DNA of 18,558 bases from DASTPP01 sp035762175 (GTDB lineage Bacteria > Myxococcota_A > Polyangia > Polyangiales > Polyangiaceae). Both the position numbers and the translations under genes were made by a program. How positions within the stretch are numbered: the first letter of the stretch is position 1; each line of letters opens with the position of its first letter. Location of the stretch: the NCBI GenBank assembly GCA_035762175.1, contig DASTPP010000208.1, positions 1 through 18,558 of the forward strand. Reading direction: 5' to 3'. Shown one piece after another: positions 1 to 8,050 of this stretch. Under the pieces are notes generated by a model that saw nothing but the letters and a program-made list of their open reading frames with translations, did not search any database and was not told the origin of the DNA.

Positions 1-63
1 GGGGCCCCCGACCTCCGGGCCTGTCACGCGCGGGCCCGCGGCCCCGGCGCTAGGCCCGTTGGG

Positions 64-1023
64 TCAGCCCCGCTCGTCGACGACGGGGCCCTGCATGAGC
101 GCCCCGAGCACCTCGTCGCGGCCGCGGCCGGCGAAGACGACGTCGTGCAAGGCCCGCAGGATGGGCGTGCGCACCTTGCGGGCCTCGGCCCAGGCGTGCA
201 CGCGCGGCACGAGCTCGAGCGCCTCGATGCGCTCGGGCACGCGCCTTCTCGCCTCGTCGAGGGGCACGCCCTCGGTCAGGAGGCGGCCGAGGGCGACCTC
301 GGGGCGCCCCGGCTGGTTGAGCGCGGCGAGCAGGTCGCCGAGGCCGGCGAGGTCGAGCAGGGTCGAGCGCTCGCCGCCGGCCTCGAGGGCGAGGCGGGCG
401 ATCTCGTGCATGGCGCGGGTGGTGAAGGCGGCGACGAGGCCCGGGCCCATGCCGGCGCCGAGCGCGCAGCCGATGGCGACGGCGACGCAGCCGGTGAGCG
501 CCGAGGCCCACTCGAGCCCGACGAGGTCGTTCGTGGCGTAGACGCGCAGCGAGGGCCCCGCGAACGACTCGCGGAAGGCGGCGACGACCTCGGGGAAGCG
601 CGAGCCGACGACGAGCACCGAGGGGGCGCCGCGGGCGAGCTCTTCGACGAGGGCCGGGCCGCCGAGCGCGCCGAGCCGGCGCACCGGCGTCGCCTCGCGC
701 AGCACCTCGGACACCGTGCGCAGGTCGTCGCCGACGAGCCCGCGGATGCCGTGCACGAGCAGGTGCGAGCCGTCGAGGTGCGCCTCGAGCTCGGCGGCGA
801 CCGACTCGACGCGGGCCGAGGGGACGGCGAGCACGATGAGGGGGGCGCGCGCGGCGGCGCCGGGCTGCATCTTCGCCTGGTCGACGCGCTCGATGGCGGG
901 CTGCTCGCGGCGGCTGAGCAGGAGCACGCGGCGCCCCGCGCGCGCCGCGGCCCGGGCGAGGCCGACGCCCCAGGGGCCGCCGCCGACGACGGCGACGTCG
1001 TAGTCGCGGGCGGGGGCGCTCAC
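64..1023 (-). CDS. Glycerol-3-phosphate dehydrogenase-like protein, probably catalytically altered
   Basis: 319 aa with a GTG start. An N-terminal Rossmann fold (GGGPWG, residues 14-19) and the order of later blocks (AVPS at 66-69, GGPALVEELA near 121-130, GLGDL near 227-231) match NAD(P)-dependent glycerol-3-phosphate dehydrogenase (GpsA), which reduces dihydroxyacetone phosphate to sn-glycerol 3-phosphate for phospholipid synthesis. The catalytic positions differ. The family TKGLE block reads IRGLV (Lys to Arg94), the ALKN block reads ALTG (Lys-Asn to Thr177-Gly178), and SRNR reads PGRP. The Asp of GLGDL (Asp230) remains. The start overlaps the stop of the upstream acyltransferase by 4 nt (GTGA), so the two are probably translationally coupled. 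The fold assignment is secure; normal GpsA activity is doubtful. A regulatory or different oxidoreductase role is possible. Confidence 0.85.
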   Translation of the reverse strand: MSAPARDYDVAVVGGGPWGVGLARAAARAGRRVLLLSRREQPAIERVDQAKMQPGAAARAPLIVLAVPSARVESVAAELEAHLDGSHLLVHGIRGLVGDDLRTVSEVLREATPVRRLGALGGPALVEELARGAPSVLVVGSRFPEVVAAFRESFAGPSLRVYATNDLVGLEWASALTGCVAVAIGCALGAGMGPGLVAAFTTRAMHEIARLALEAGGERSTLLDLAGLGDLLAALNQPGRPEVALGRLLTEGVPLDEARRRVPERIEALELVPRVHAWAEARKVRTPILRALHDVVFAGRGRDEVLGALMQGPVVDERG

Positions 1024-2645
1024 GCCTCACCCCGGGCGGCGCGCGGCGGGGCGAGCGCGTCGAGGGCCAGGCCGTGGGCGGCCAGGCGGTTCTGGTAGTA
1101 GAAGACGAGCGGGGCCGAGCCGATGGTCAGGCGCCGCCCGGCCTCGGCCTCCTCGACGACGGGCGTCGAGTGGGTGCCGCGCCAGGCGCCGAGGGCCTCG
1201 TCGACGATGGCCTCGCCCGAGGCGCGCCGGAGCGCGTCGGCGACGACGAGCCGGCCCCGGGCCTCTTGCTCGAGCATCGCGTCGCGCACCCGCGCGGCCT
1301 CGGCGGCCGCCTCGGCGCGCGCGAGCGGGGCGCGCTCGCGGATGCGCAGGAGCGTGAAGAGGTCGTCGGTGCCCGCGCCCCGGCGCAGGTGGTTCATCAT
1401 GACGGCGGCGAGCACGTTGGTGGCGAGCGGGACGGTGTTCTGCAGGTACGAGCGGCAGACGGCCTCGCCGAGCTCGCGCGTATACTGCGCGTCGCGCGCC
1501 GGGTCGACCGCGACCGCGCCGTGCCGGTCGCGCACGTACGAGACGGGGTCGACCGGCCGGCCGCGCCCGTCGAGCGAACGGCCCTCGTCGTCGACCGGGT
1601 TGCCGAAGGGGTCGAGCGGCTCGCCGAAGCGCACGACGACGCCGGCGTCGTGCCGCAGCAGCTTCTCGGCGAACCCGACGACCTTCGCGAGGCGCGACGA
1701 CTCGTCGTCTTCGATGATGAAGCGCGACTTGCCCGCCTCTTGCAGAAAGTCGTTGATGAGCGTCTCGGCCTCGAGCGTGGCGAGGTAGCCGATGGTGGCC
1801 GGCACGAAGAAGACGCGCCGCGGCGTGCCCCGCCGCGCGGTGCGCCCGAAGGCCTCGACGCCGGTGCCGGCGAGGCCCAGCTTCAGCCGCCGCTCGACGC
1901 CGCCCGAGCGCGAGCGCGTGCCGCCGGGGAAGAAGAGCGAGTGGTAGCCCCGCTCGATCAGCACGCACGAGTAGGCCTTGAGCACGTCTTTGTAGAGCGC
2001 GTGCCGGAGCCGCCGGTCGACGCGGTAGGCGCCGAGGTTGTGCATGAAGAACGAGAGGACGGGGTTGGTGAAGAGGTTCTTGCCCGCGCCGTAGGTCGCC
2101 GGCGGCAGGCCCGCCCGCTCGAGGGCGTAGCCGAACACGATCGAGTCCATGTTCGACAGGTGCGTCGGCACGTAGACGACGGTGCCGCGGCCGGTGAGCG
2201 CGCGCACGGCGTCGATGGCGCCCGAGACGCGGATGCGATCGCCGAGCGCGGCCGCGTCGAGCAGGCGCCGGAGCGAGGTGAAGGTCAGGCGCGGGGCGAT
2301 GAGCGCCCCGAGCAGGGGCGGCGCGAGCCGCGTCGCGACCGAGTAGACGCGCCGGTCGAAGTTGCCCGCGACGTCCCAGGCGTGCTCCTCGGCGAGGTGC
2401 ACGAGCTTGCGCCGCGCCTCGTCTTCACTCATCGCGCCGAGGCGGCGGCCGAGCGCCTTCCAGCGGGCGAGCTCGGCCTCGGTCGCGCCGCCCGCGGCGG
2501 TCAGCCGCCGCACCTCGTGGTAGACCGCGTCGCCGAGCAGCGAGAGCGGGTTCGACGCCCGCGCGGTCACGCGCTCGACGACCTCGTTCACGATGGCCGA
2601 GCGCTCGGCGTTGAAGTGAAAGATGGGGGCGTCGAGTGGCGCCAT
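1020..2645 (-). CDS. Glycerol-3-phosphate / lysophosphatidate acyltransferase family protein (PlsB/PlsC superfamily)
   Basis: 541 aa, ATG at 2645; the frame stays open far upstream but family similarity begins here. The acyltransferase motifs appear in order: motif I HLSNMD (HX4D, His162 and Asp167), motif II-like GAYRVDRR near 205-212, motif III FFPGGTRSR near 238-246, and motif IV-like FFVPATIGY. Family enzymes move an acyl group onto glycerol 3-phosphate or its monoacyl derivative at the inner membrane. In motif III the usual Glu of FPEGTRSR is Gly, a variant that may reflect this subfamily. The protein is longer than PlsC (about 240 aa) and shorter than PlsB (about 800 aa), with about 150 extra residues before the catalytic block. 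Its stop overlaps the GTG of the dehydrogenase-like gene, which fits a phospholipid-precursor operon. The substrate cannot be fixed from sequence. Confidence 0.88.
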   Translation of the reverse strand: MAPLDAPIFHFNAERSAIVNEVVERVTARASNPLSLLGDAVYHEVRRLTAAGGATEAELARWKALGRRLGAMSEDEARRKLVHLAEEHAWDVAGNFDRRVYSVATRLAPPLLGALIAPRLTFTSLRRLLDAAALGDRIRVSGAIDAVRALTGRGTVVYVPTHLSNMDSIVFGYALERAGLPPATYGAGKNLFTNPVLSFFMHNLGAYRVDRRLRHALYKDVLKAYSCVLIERGYHSLFFPGGTRSRSGGVERRLKLGLAGTGVEAFGRTARRGTPRRVFFVPATIGYLATLEAETLINDFLQEAGKSRFIIEDDESSRLAKVVGFAEKLLRHDAGVVVRFGEPLDPFGNPVDDEGRSLDGRGRPVDPVSYVRDRHGAVAVDPARDAQYTRELGEAVCRSYLQNTVPLATNVLAAVMMNHLRRGAGTDDLFTLLRIRERAPLARAEAAAEAARVRDAMLEQEARGRLVVADALRRASGEAIVDEALGAWRGTHSTPVVEEAEAGRRLTIGSAPLVFYYQNRLAAHGLALDALAPPRAARGEA

Positions 2646-2751
2646 GGGCGGGTGGGGGGCGGGGTCTCGGGGGGGAGAGGGGGGCGCGGCCGCGGGCCGC
2701 CGGGGGCCGGGCGCGCGCGGCGGTGCGGCCGAGGGGCGGCCGCGGCCGCGC

Positions 2752-2757
2752 AGCCTA
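2752..2757 (-). promoter_or_regulatory. Candidate -10 element for the acyltransferase operon
   Basis: On the minus strand TAGGCT (within TTAGGCT) lies about 107 nt upstream of the ATG at 2645, in an otherwise almost pure G/C intergenic stretch (2646-2885). A similar TTAGGC occurs on the plus strand at 2785-2790. No convincing -35 box is visible. Confidence 0.25.
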
Positions 2758-2845
2758 ACACCGCCCGCGCCGGCGCGGCAGGCCTTAGGCGGCGGCGGGG
2801 GCGGGCCGCCCGCGCGCGGGCGTGGCGGCCGGGGCGAAGTCAGGT

Positions 2846-2851
2846 TAGAGC
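2846..2851 (+). promoter_or_regulatory. Candidate -10 element for yhhQ
   Basis: TAGAGC (within TTAGAGC) lies 34 nt before the ATG at 2886. It resembles the TAG-type hexamers in front of the genes at 4372 and 10223. No clear -35 box is present. Confidence 0.3.
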
Positions 2852-2885
2852 GCCGGGCGCCGACGCCCCCGGGCCGGCGCCCCCG

Positions 2886-3647
2886 ATGGCAACCTACCAG
2901 CCCGCCGCGCCCCCGGCCGACCCGCCCTCGCCCTTCAACCGCATGGACCGGGCGCAGCGCCTCTACGTGGGGCTCGCCACGCTCTTCGTCTCGTGCCTTC
3001 TGCTCGGCGACGTCATCGGGGGCAAGGCCGTGCCCACGGTCGACTGGTCGCTCGGGCCGATCGCGCTGGGCGGGCCCGTGTCGGTGGGCATCATCCCCTT
3101 TCCGGTGACGTTCCTGCTCACCGACGTCGTCAACGACTTCTACGGCCGCCGCGGCGCCGCCTTCTTGACGCTGCTCGGCGCGCTGATGGCCGCCTTCGCC
3201 TACGGCCTGCTCGTGCTGACCGCCGCGCTGCCCGCGCACCCCGACACGTACTTCACCCAGGCCGAGTACCAAAAGGTCTTCGGCGGCAGCGCGCAGCTCT
3301 TCGTCGCCTCGATCGCCGCCTACCTCATCGGCCAGATGCTCGACATCCACGTCTTCCAATTTTGGAAGGCGCTCACCGCCTCGCGCCACCTCTGGCTCCG
3401 CGCCACCGGCTCGACCGTGCTGAGCCAGCTCGTCGACACCGTCACCATCAACGCCATCTTCTGGCGCTGGACGGCGGCGAAAGACTGGGGCTGGATCGGC
3501 GCCAAGTGCGGGCGCGAGTACGCCATCAAGCTCGGCGTGGCGGTCGCGCTCACCCCCCTCATCTACGGCCTGCACGGGCTCATCACCCGGGGGCTCAAGA
3601 TCGCGCCCGCGCCGGCCGAGGCGCGCCGGGGCGGGGGCGCGGGCTGA
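2886..3647 (+). CDS. yhhQ: Queuosine precursor transporter (YhhQ/VUT family)
   Basis: 253 aa, ATG start. After a Pro-rich N-terminus of about 20 residues there are several hydrophobic membrane segments. Family hallmarks are visible: FPVTFLLTDVVNDFYGRR near 72-89 (the conserved acidic D...ND motif), GQMLDIHVFQFWK, and STVLSQLVDTVTINAIFW. Members of COG1738/TIGR00697 are inner-membrane proteins that import queuosine precursors (preQ0/preQ1 in E. coli) for tRNA modification. The length fits the family, slightly extended at both ends. No queuosine biosynthesis gene or preQ1 riboswitch-like leader is seen nearby. It is divergent from the acyltransferase operon across about 240 bp of GC-rich DNA. 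Confidence 0.9.
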   Translation: MATYQPAAPPADPPSPFNRMDRAQRLYVGLATLFVSCLLLGDVIGGKAVPTVDWSLGPIALGGPVSVGIIPFPVTFLLTDVVNDFYGRRGAAFLTLLGALMAAFAYGLLVLTAALPAHPDTYFTQAEYQKVFGGSAQLFVASIAAYLIGQMLDIHVFQFWKALTASRHLWLRATGSTVLSQLVDTVTINAIFWRWTAAKDWGWIGAKCGREYAIKLGVAVALTPLIYGLHGLITRGLKIAPAPAEARRGGGAG

Positions 3648-3676
3648 GGGCCGGGCCGGCGGGGCGGGCGGGGGTC

Positions 3677-3776
3677 AGCGCCTCGGGGTGACGACGAGCT
3701 CGCCGGCCCTAAGCGCCTCGGGGTGACGACGAGCTCGCCGGCCCTAAGCGCCTCGGGTTGACGATGAGCTCGCCGG
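3677..3776. repeat. 35-bp tandem repeat (about 2.9 copies) across the stop codon of the 3709-4323 gene
   Basis: Copies begin at 3677, 3712 and 3747. The first two are identical; the third differs at a few bases and loses similarity after about 3776. Each unit contains the palindrome CGAGCTCG and, on the minus strand, a TTAG. The period is not a multiple of three, so each copy shifts the reading frame of the minus-strand lipoprotein gene that ends inside the repeat. Confidence 0.95.
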
Positions 3777-4323
3777 TCTCGTCCTCGCAGTAGGCGGCGA
3801 GCTCTTCTTGCCACTCGCCGCCCTCGCAGCGCAGGAAGACGGCGCACTCGGTCAGGCAGGCCCGGTCGGGGCAGGCGAGGGCGATGGCCTCGTCGCACTC
3901 GGGCGCCTGCAGCGGCGAGCAGGGCGCGCCGGCGGGCGGCGTCGGCGGCGCGGCGGCGCAGGCGTCCGGGGCGCCCGCCGCGCCCGCCGCGCCCGCCGCG
4001 CCCGCCGCGCCGGCGGCGCCCGGGGCGTTGCCGGGGCAGGGCTCGACGAGCTGCCAGCCCGCGTTGGTGCACTCGTAGAGGGCCGTGCACGATCGGTCGG
4101 CGCAGGTGCCGCCCCCTCGGGTCGGGCAGGCGCTGCGGTCGGGCAGGGGGCCGCACTCGACCGAGCGCAGGGTCGAGGTGCAGCCGGACGCGCCGGCGAA
4201 GGCGCCGAGGGCCGAGGCCGCGCCGAGGGCGCCCAGGGCCGCGAGGGCCGGGCGCGCCGAGGCCCCGACCCGCGGCCGGGGGCCCCGAGCTCGAGCGGGA
4301 GCGCGGAGGGGGGGGGCGCGCAC
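3709..4323 (-). CDS. Cys-rich putative lipoprotein with Gly-Ala-Ala repeats, function unknown
   Basis: 204 aa from a GTG at 4323. I chose this start because it leaves an Arg-rich n-region, a hydrophobic Ala/Leu/Gly segment (about 25-45) and a lipobox-like ASGC with Cys48; the frame is open further upstream. The mature part has many Cys (for example CGPLPDRSAC, CADRSC, ALACPDRACLTEC), suggesting a disulfide-bonded exported domain. A collagen-like run of five Gly-Ala-Ala units sits in the middle, encoded by a 9-bp repeat. I do not recognise a catalytic family. The C-terminus after NPRR is read from a 35-bp tandem repeat and ends at TAG 3709-3711; a single repeat copy would end the protein directly after NPRR. 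It is divergent from the lipoprotein gene at 4372. Confidence 0.65.
   Translation of the reverse strand: MRAPPLRAPARARGPRPRVGASARPALAALGALGAASALGAFAGASGCTSTLRSVECGPLPDRSACPTRGGGTCADRSCTALYECTNAGWQLVEPCPGNAPGAAGAAGAAGAAGAAGAPDACAAAPPTPPAGAPCSPLQAPECDEAIALACPDRACLTECAVFLRCEGGEWQEELAAYCEDETGELIVNPRRLGPASSSSPRGA
3971..4006. repeat. 9-bp tandem repeat encoding Gly-Ala-Ala
   Basis: Four perfect copies of GCGCCCGCC, with degenerate flanking units to about 4020. The repeat is in frame within the minus-strand lipoprotein gene and encodes its Gly-Ala-Ala tract. Confidence 0.9.
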
Positions 4324-4359
4324 GGCGAGGCGACTATCGCACGGCGCGGCGTGTCCGGG

Positions 4360-4365
4360 TAGAGT
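4360..4365 (+). promoter_or_regulatory. Candidate -10 element placed for a leaderless transcript
   Basis: TAGAGT ends 6 nt before the ATG at 4372, so a start 6-7 nt downstream of the -10 would fall on the start codon. There is no Shine-Dalgarno-like sequence in the remaining 6 nt. No -35 box is recognised. Confidence 0.4.
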
Positions 4366-4371
4366 GGGCCC

Positions 4372-4915
4372 ATGCGTGGCGACTTCTTGGGCCGGGCGGC
4401 GCTGCCCCCCTTGCTTGCCGGTGCCTTGTTCTTGGCCGCGTGCGGGGGCGAGACGCCGCCGCCGGCCAGCCCCGACGCGACGCCCTCGGCGCCGGCGGCG
4501 AGCGACGCGCCCGCCGGCGCCGCGGCCCCGAGCGCCGCCTCGGCCGCCGTCACGCCGGGCCTGCCGCCCGCCGGCGACGGGGCGGCCCCGGCCGCCGGCG
4601 GCGAGACCAACCGGGGCCAAGACGAGATCAAGGCCATCATCTCGAACCACCGCCCGAAGTTCCGCGCCTGCTACGACGACGCGCGAAAGCGGGTGCCCAC
4701 CCTGCGCGGCTGGTTCGTCCTCGACTTCACGCTCAACCCCGACGGCACGCTGAAAGAGGCCGCCTACGCCCGCGACAAGTCCGAGATCAAAGACGACGCG
4801 ATGGGCGAGTGCGCCCTCGCGGCGCTCAAGGGCATCGGCTTCCCCCCCTCGAAGCAGGGCAAAGAGACGAAGGTCTCCTACCCCTTCGGCTTCACGCCGG
4901 GCGGCGGCCGCTTAG
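4372..4915 (+). CDS. Lipoprotein with AgmX/PglI-like C-terminal domain; apparent frameshift at its 3' end
   Basis: The ATG opens a classic lipoprotein signal ending in LFLAAC (Cys24, Gly at +2). An Ala/Pro/Ser-rich linker follows (about 25-80), then a domain with the AgmX/PglI C-terminal pattern: a helix with FRACYDDA, GWFVLDFTLNPDGTL, a Cys in GECALAAL, GIGFPPS, and a final VSYPFGF. Such domains occur in myxobacterial gliding and TonB-like proteins; the function here is unknown. The domain ends near 4905, but there is no in-frame stop. The expected TAG at 4913-4915 is one base out of frame, and the frame then stays open to 7686 through the PP2C gene. I end the feature at that TAG. Either a 1-nt indel (sequencing or real) lies in the GC-rich run just before it, or the gene is broken. 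Confidence 0.65.
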
Positions 4916-4945
4916 GCCCGGGCGCGGCGGCGAGGCGGCCCGGCG

Positions 4946-6298
<1,353 letters not shown>

Positions 6299-6470
6299 GG
6301 CCGGCCCGCCGGGCCCCGGCCGCCCGGCCGCCCCCGCCCCGGCCGGCCGGGCGCCCCCCCGCGGGCCGGGCCGGCCCCGGCGCCCGAACGCGGGCGGGGG
6401 GTGCGCGGCGGCGGTTCTGTGGTAAGGCGCCGGGTCGGCGACGCGGGCTCGGCCGCGAGCGCGCCGCCCC

Positions 6471-6476
6471 GGAGGG
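6471..6476 (+). promoter_or_regulatory. Strong ribosome binding site deciding the GTG start at 6484
   Basis: GGAGGG lies 7 nt before GTG 6484 and fixes this start in a frame that is open for kilobases upstream. Upstream, GGTAAGG near 6421-6427 could belong to a promoter, but this is weak. Confidence 0.6.
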
Positions 6477-6483
6477 CCCCGCC

Positions 6484-7686
6484 GTGGAGAGCCGAACCCC
6501 GCTCACGTTTCTTTGCCTGTCGAGCTACTTCAAGGGCAACGACTTTCTGCGCGCGTGCAAGGCCGAGGGCTGCCGCGTGCTGCTGCTCACGGTCGACAAG
6601 CTGCTCGGCGAGGCCTGGCCGCGCGACGCGGTCGACGAGATCTTCGCCATGCCGGGCGGCGACTTCTCGAACCGGCAAGACCTGCTGAACGCCGTCAGCT
6701 ACCTCGCCCGCAGCCGCCCCATCGACCGCATCGTCGCCCTCGACGACTACGACGTCGAGGTCGCCGCCATGCTGCGCGAGCACCTGCGCGTCGGCGGCAT
6801 GGGCGAGAGCACGGCGCGCTACTTCCGCGACAAGCTCGCGATGCGCGAGCGCGCCGCCTCGCGCGGCGTGCGGGTGCCGCCCTTCGTGCACGTGCTCAAC
6901 CACGAGCACATCGCCGAGTTCCTGCGCGAGGTGCCGGCCCCCTGGCTGCTCAAGCCGCGCAGCGAGGCCGGCTCGGTCGGCATCAAGACCTTCGAGCGCG
7001 CCGAAGACGTCTGGGCCGCGGTCGAGGCGCTCGGCGACAAGCAGTCGTACCACCTGCTCGAGCAGATGATCGCCGGCGACGTCTACCACGTCGACGCCAT
7101 CGTCTACGAGCGCTCGGTCGTCTTCGCCGAGGCCCACCGCTACCGCCGCCCCCTGCTCGGCGTCGTGCAGAAGGGCGGCATCTTCGGCACCCGCACCGTC
7201 CAGCACGGCTCGCCCGAAGAGCGCGAGCTCGTCGACTTCCACCGCGACGTCATGGACGCGCTCGGCCTGGTGCGCGGCGCCGCGCACACCGAGTTCATCC
7301 GCGGCCGGGCCGACGGCAAGTTCTACTTCCTCGAGTCGGGCGCGCGCGTCGGCGGCGCCCACATCGCCGACCTCGTCGAGGCCTCGACCGGGGTCAACCT
7401 CTGGGCCGAGTGGGCCCGCGTCGAGGTCGCCGGCGGCAAAGAGCCCTACGGCATCGAGCCGGCGCGCCGCGAGCACGGCGGGCTGCTCGTCTCGCTCGCC
7501 CGGCAAGAGAAGCCCGACACCTCGGCCTACACCGACCCGGAGGTCTGCTGGCGGCTCTCGATGCCGAACCACGTCGGCCTCGTCGTCCGCTCGCCCTCGG
7601 CCGAGCGGGTCGAGCAGCTGCTCGACGAGTACGAGCGCCGCTTCGCCGAAGACTTCTACGTCGCCATCCCCGCCAAGCAGGCCTGA
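6484..7686 (+). CDS. ATP-grasp domain protein, substrate unknown
   Basis: 400 aa, GTG start with GGAGGG 7 nt upstream. Residues about 1-110 form an alpha/beta pre-ATP-grasp domain. The ATP-grasp fold follows: the ATP-binding lysine and glycine loop in WLLKPRSEAGSVGIKTF (154-170), the strand pair LLEQMIAGDVYHVDAIV, and the metal-binding region HTEF (Glu270) and FLESGARVGG (Glu284, Arg288). The usual Asn of the E-x-N-x-R motif is Gly here. ATP-grasp enzymes form an acyl-phosphate and join it to an amine, thiol or similar; the architecture resembles the amino-acid ligase/carboxylase-like branch, but the product cannot be named. Eight nt separate its stop from feoA, so it is probably the first gene of a Feo operon. 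The 6299-6483 gap is almost pure G/C with many GGCC palindromes and may terminate transcription from the PP2C gene. Confidence 0.85.
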   Translation: MESRTPLTFLCLSSYFKGNDFLRACKAEGCRVLLLTVDKLLGEAWPRDAVDEIFAMPGGDFSNRQDLLNAVSYLARSRPIDRIVALDDYDVEVAAMLREHLRVGGMGESTARYFRDKLAMRERAASRGVRVPPFVHVLNHEHIAEFLREVPAPWLLKPRSEAGSVGIKTFERAEDVWAAVEALGDKQSYHLLEQMIAGDVYHVDAIVYERSVVFAEAHRYRRPLLGVVQKGGIFGTRTVQHGSPEERELVDFHRDVMDALGLVRGAAHTEFIRGRADGKFYFLESGARVGGAHIADLVEASTGVNLWAEWARVEVAGGKEPYGIEPARREHGGLLVSLARQEKPDTSAYTDPEVCWRLSMPNHVGLVVRSPSAERVEQLLDEYERRFAEDFYVAIPAKQA

Positions 7687-7694
7687 GGGCCGCC

Positions 7695-7949
7695 GTGCCC
7701 GACGAGCCCCGCATGCCGCTCACCGAGCTGCCCCCCGGCCGCGAGGGCGTCATCGAGGCGATGGGGCTCGACGGGCGCGAGGCGCTCGGGCTGCGCGCCA
7801 TGGGCGTCGCCGAGGGGCGCCCCGTCGTCGTCCTGCGCCGCGCGCCCTTCGGCGGCCCGCTGCACGTGCGCGTCGGCGACGCCGCCTTCGCCCTCGACCG
7901 CTCGCTCGCCGCCCGCGTCACCGTCCGCCTCGCCGGGGGGGGCCCGTGA
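7695..7949 (+). CDS. feoA: FeoA, ferrous iron transport accessory protein
   Basis: 84 aa. The GTG at 7695 has GAGGG 5 nt upstream; ATG 7713 would give 78 aa but has no ribosome binding site. The small SH3-like beta-barrel pattern is visible: PLTELPPGREGVIEAM, LRAMGVAEGRPVVVLRRAPFGGPLHVRVG, then a short strand containing FALDRSLAARV. FeoA acts at the cytoplasmic face with FeoB in Fe(II) uptake. Its stop forms a GTGA overlap with a downstream GTG (7946) that opens a 34-codon frame leading directly to the feoB start. It begins 8 nt after the ATP-grasp gene. Confidence 0.88.
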   Translation: MPDEPRMPLTELPPGREGVIEAMGLDGREALGLRAMGVAEGRPVVVLRRAPFGGPLHVRVGDAAFALDRSLAARVTVRLAGGGP

Positions 7950-8050
7950 GCGCCGCGCCCGCCGCCCGAACGGCCCGCCCCGAGCGCCCCGCCGCCGCTC
8001 GAACGGCCCGCCCCGGGCGCCCCGCCGCCGCTCGAAAGGCCCCCCCGTGA
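7946..8050 (+). CDS. Candidate small ORF bridging feoA and feoB (34 codons, Ala/Arg/Pro repeats)
   Basis: A GTG overlapping the feoA stop (GTGA, 7946-7949) opens a frame that ends at TGA 8048-8050, again overlapping the feoB GTG in a GTGA. The peptide is 13 Ala, 7 Arg and 7 Pro of 34 residues, built from an 11-residue unit (RTARPxRPAAA) repeated about twice. No known family fits; it is not recognisably FeoC. Its start repeats the feoB start, since the 21 nt from each GTG are identical, so it may simply be the product of a tandem duplication that kept translational coupling across the enlarged gap. Translation is unproven. Confidence 0.35.
   Translation: MSAAPAARTARPERPAAARTARPGRPAAARKAPP
7967..8046. 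repeat. 33-bp tandem repeat between feoA and feoB
   Basis: Units start at 7967, 8000 and 8033 (the last partial) with CGAACGGCCCGCCCC or a close variant. The first two differ by one base (GAG/GGG). The period of 11 codons keeps the 7946-8050 frame open. The 21 nt beginning at GTG 7946 recur exactly at GTG 8047. Confidence 0.9.

Noticed and set aside
2646..3575. Upstream extension of the acyltransferase frame over the yhhQ gene
   Set aside because: Low-complexity Arg/Pro/Gly/Glu sequence antisense to yhhQ; acyltransferase similarity begins at ATG 2645.
3677..3776. CRISPR-like array
   Set aside because: The units are directly adjacent 35-bp tandem copies with no spacers, and no cas gene is present.
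6299..6483. Structured RNA or riboswitch in the very GC-rich gap before the ATP-grasp gene
   Set aside because: Many GGCC palindromes can fold, but this is expected at nearly pure G/C composition and no known aptamer pattern is visible.
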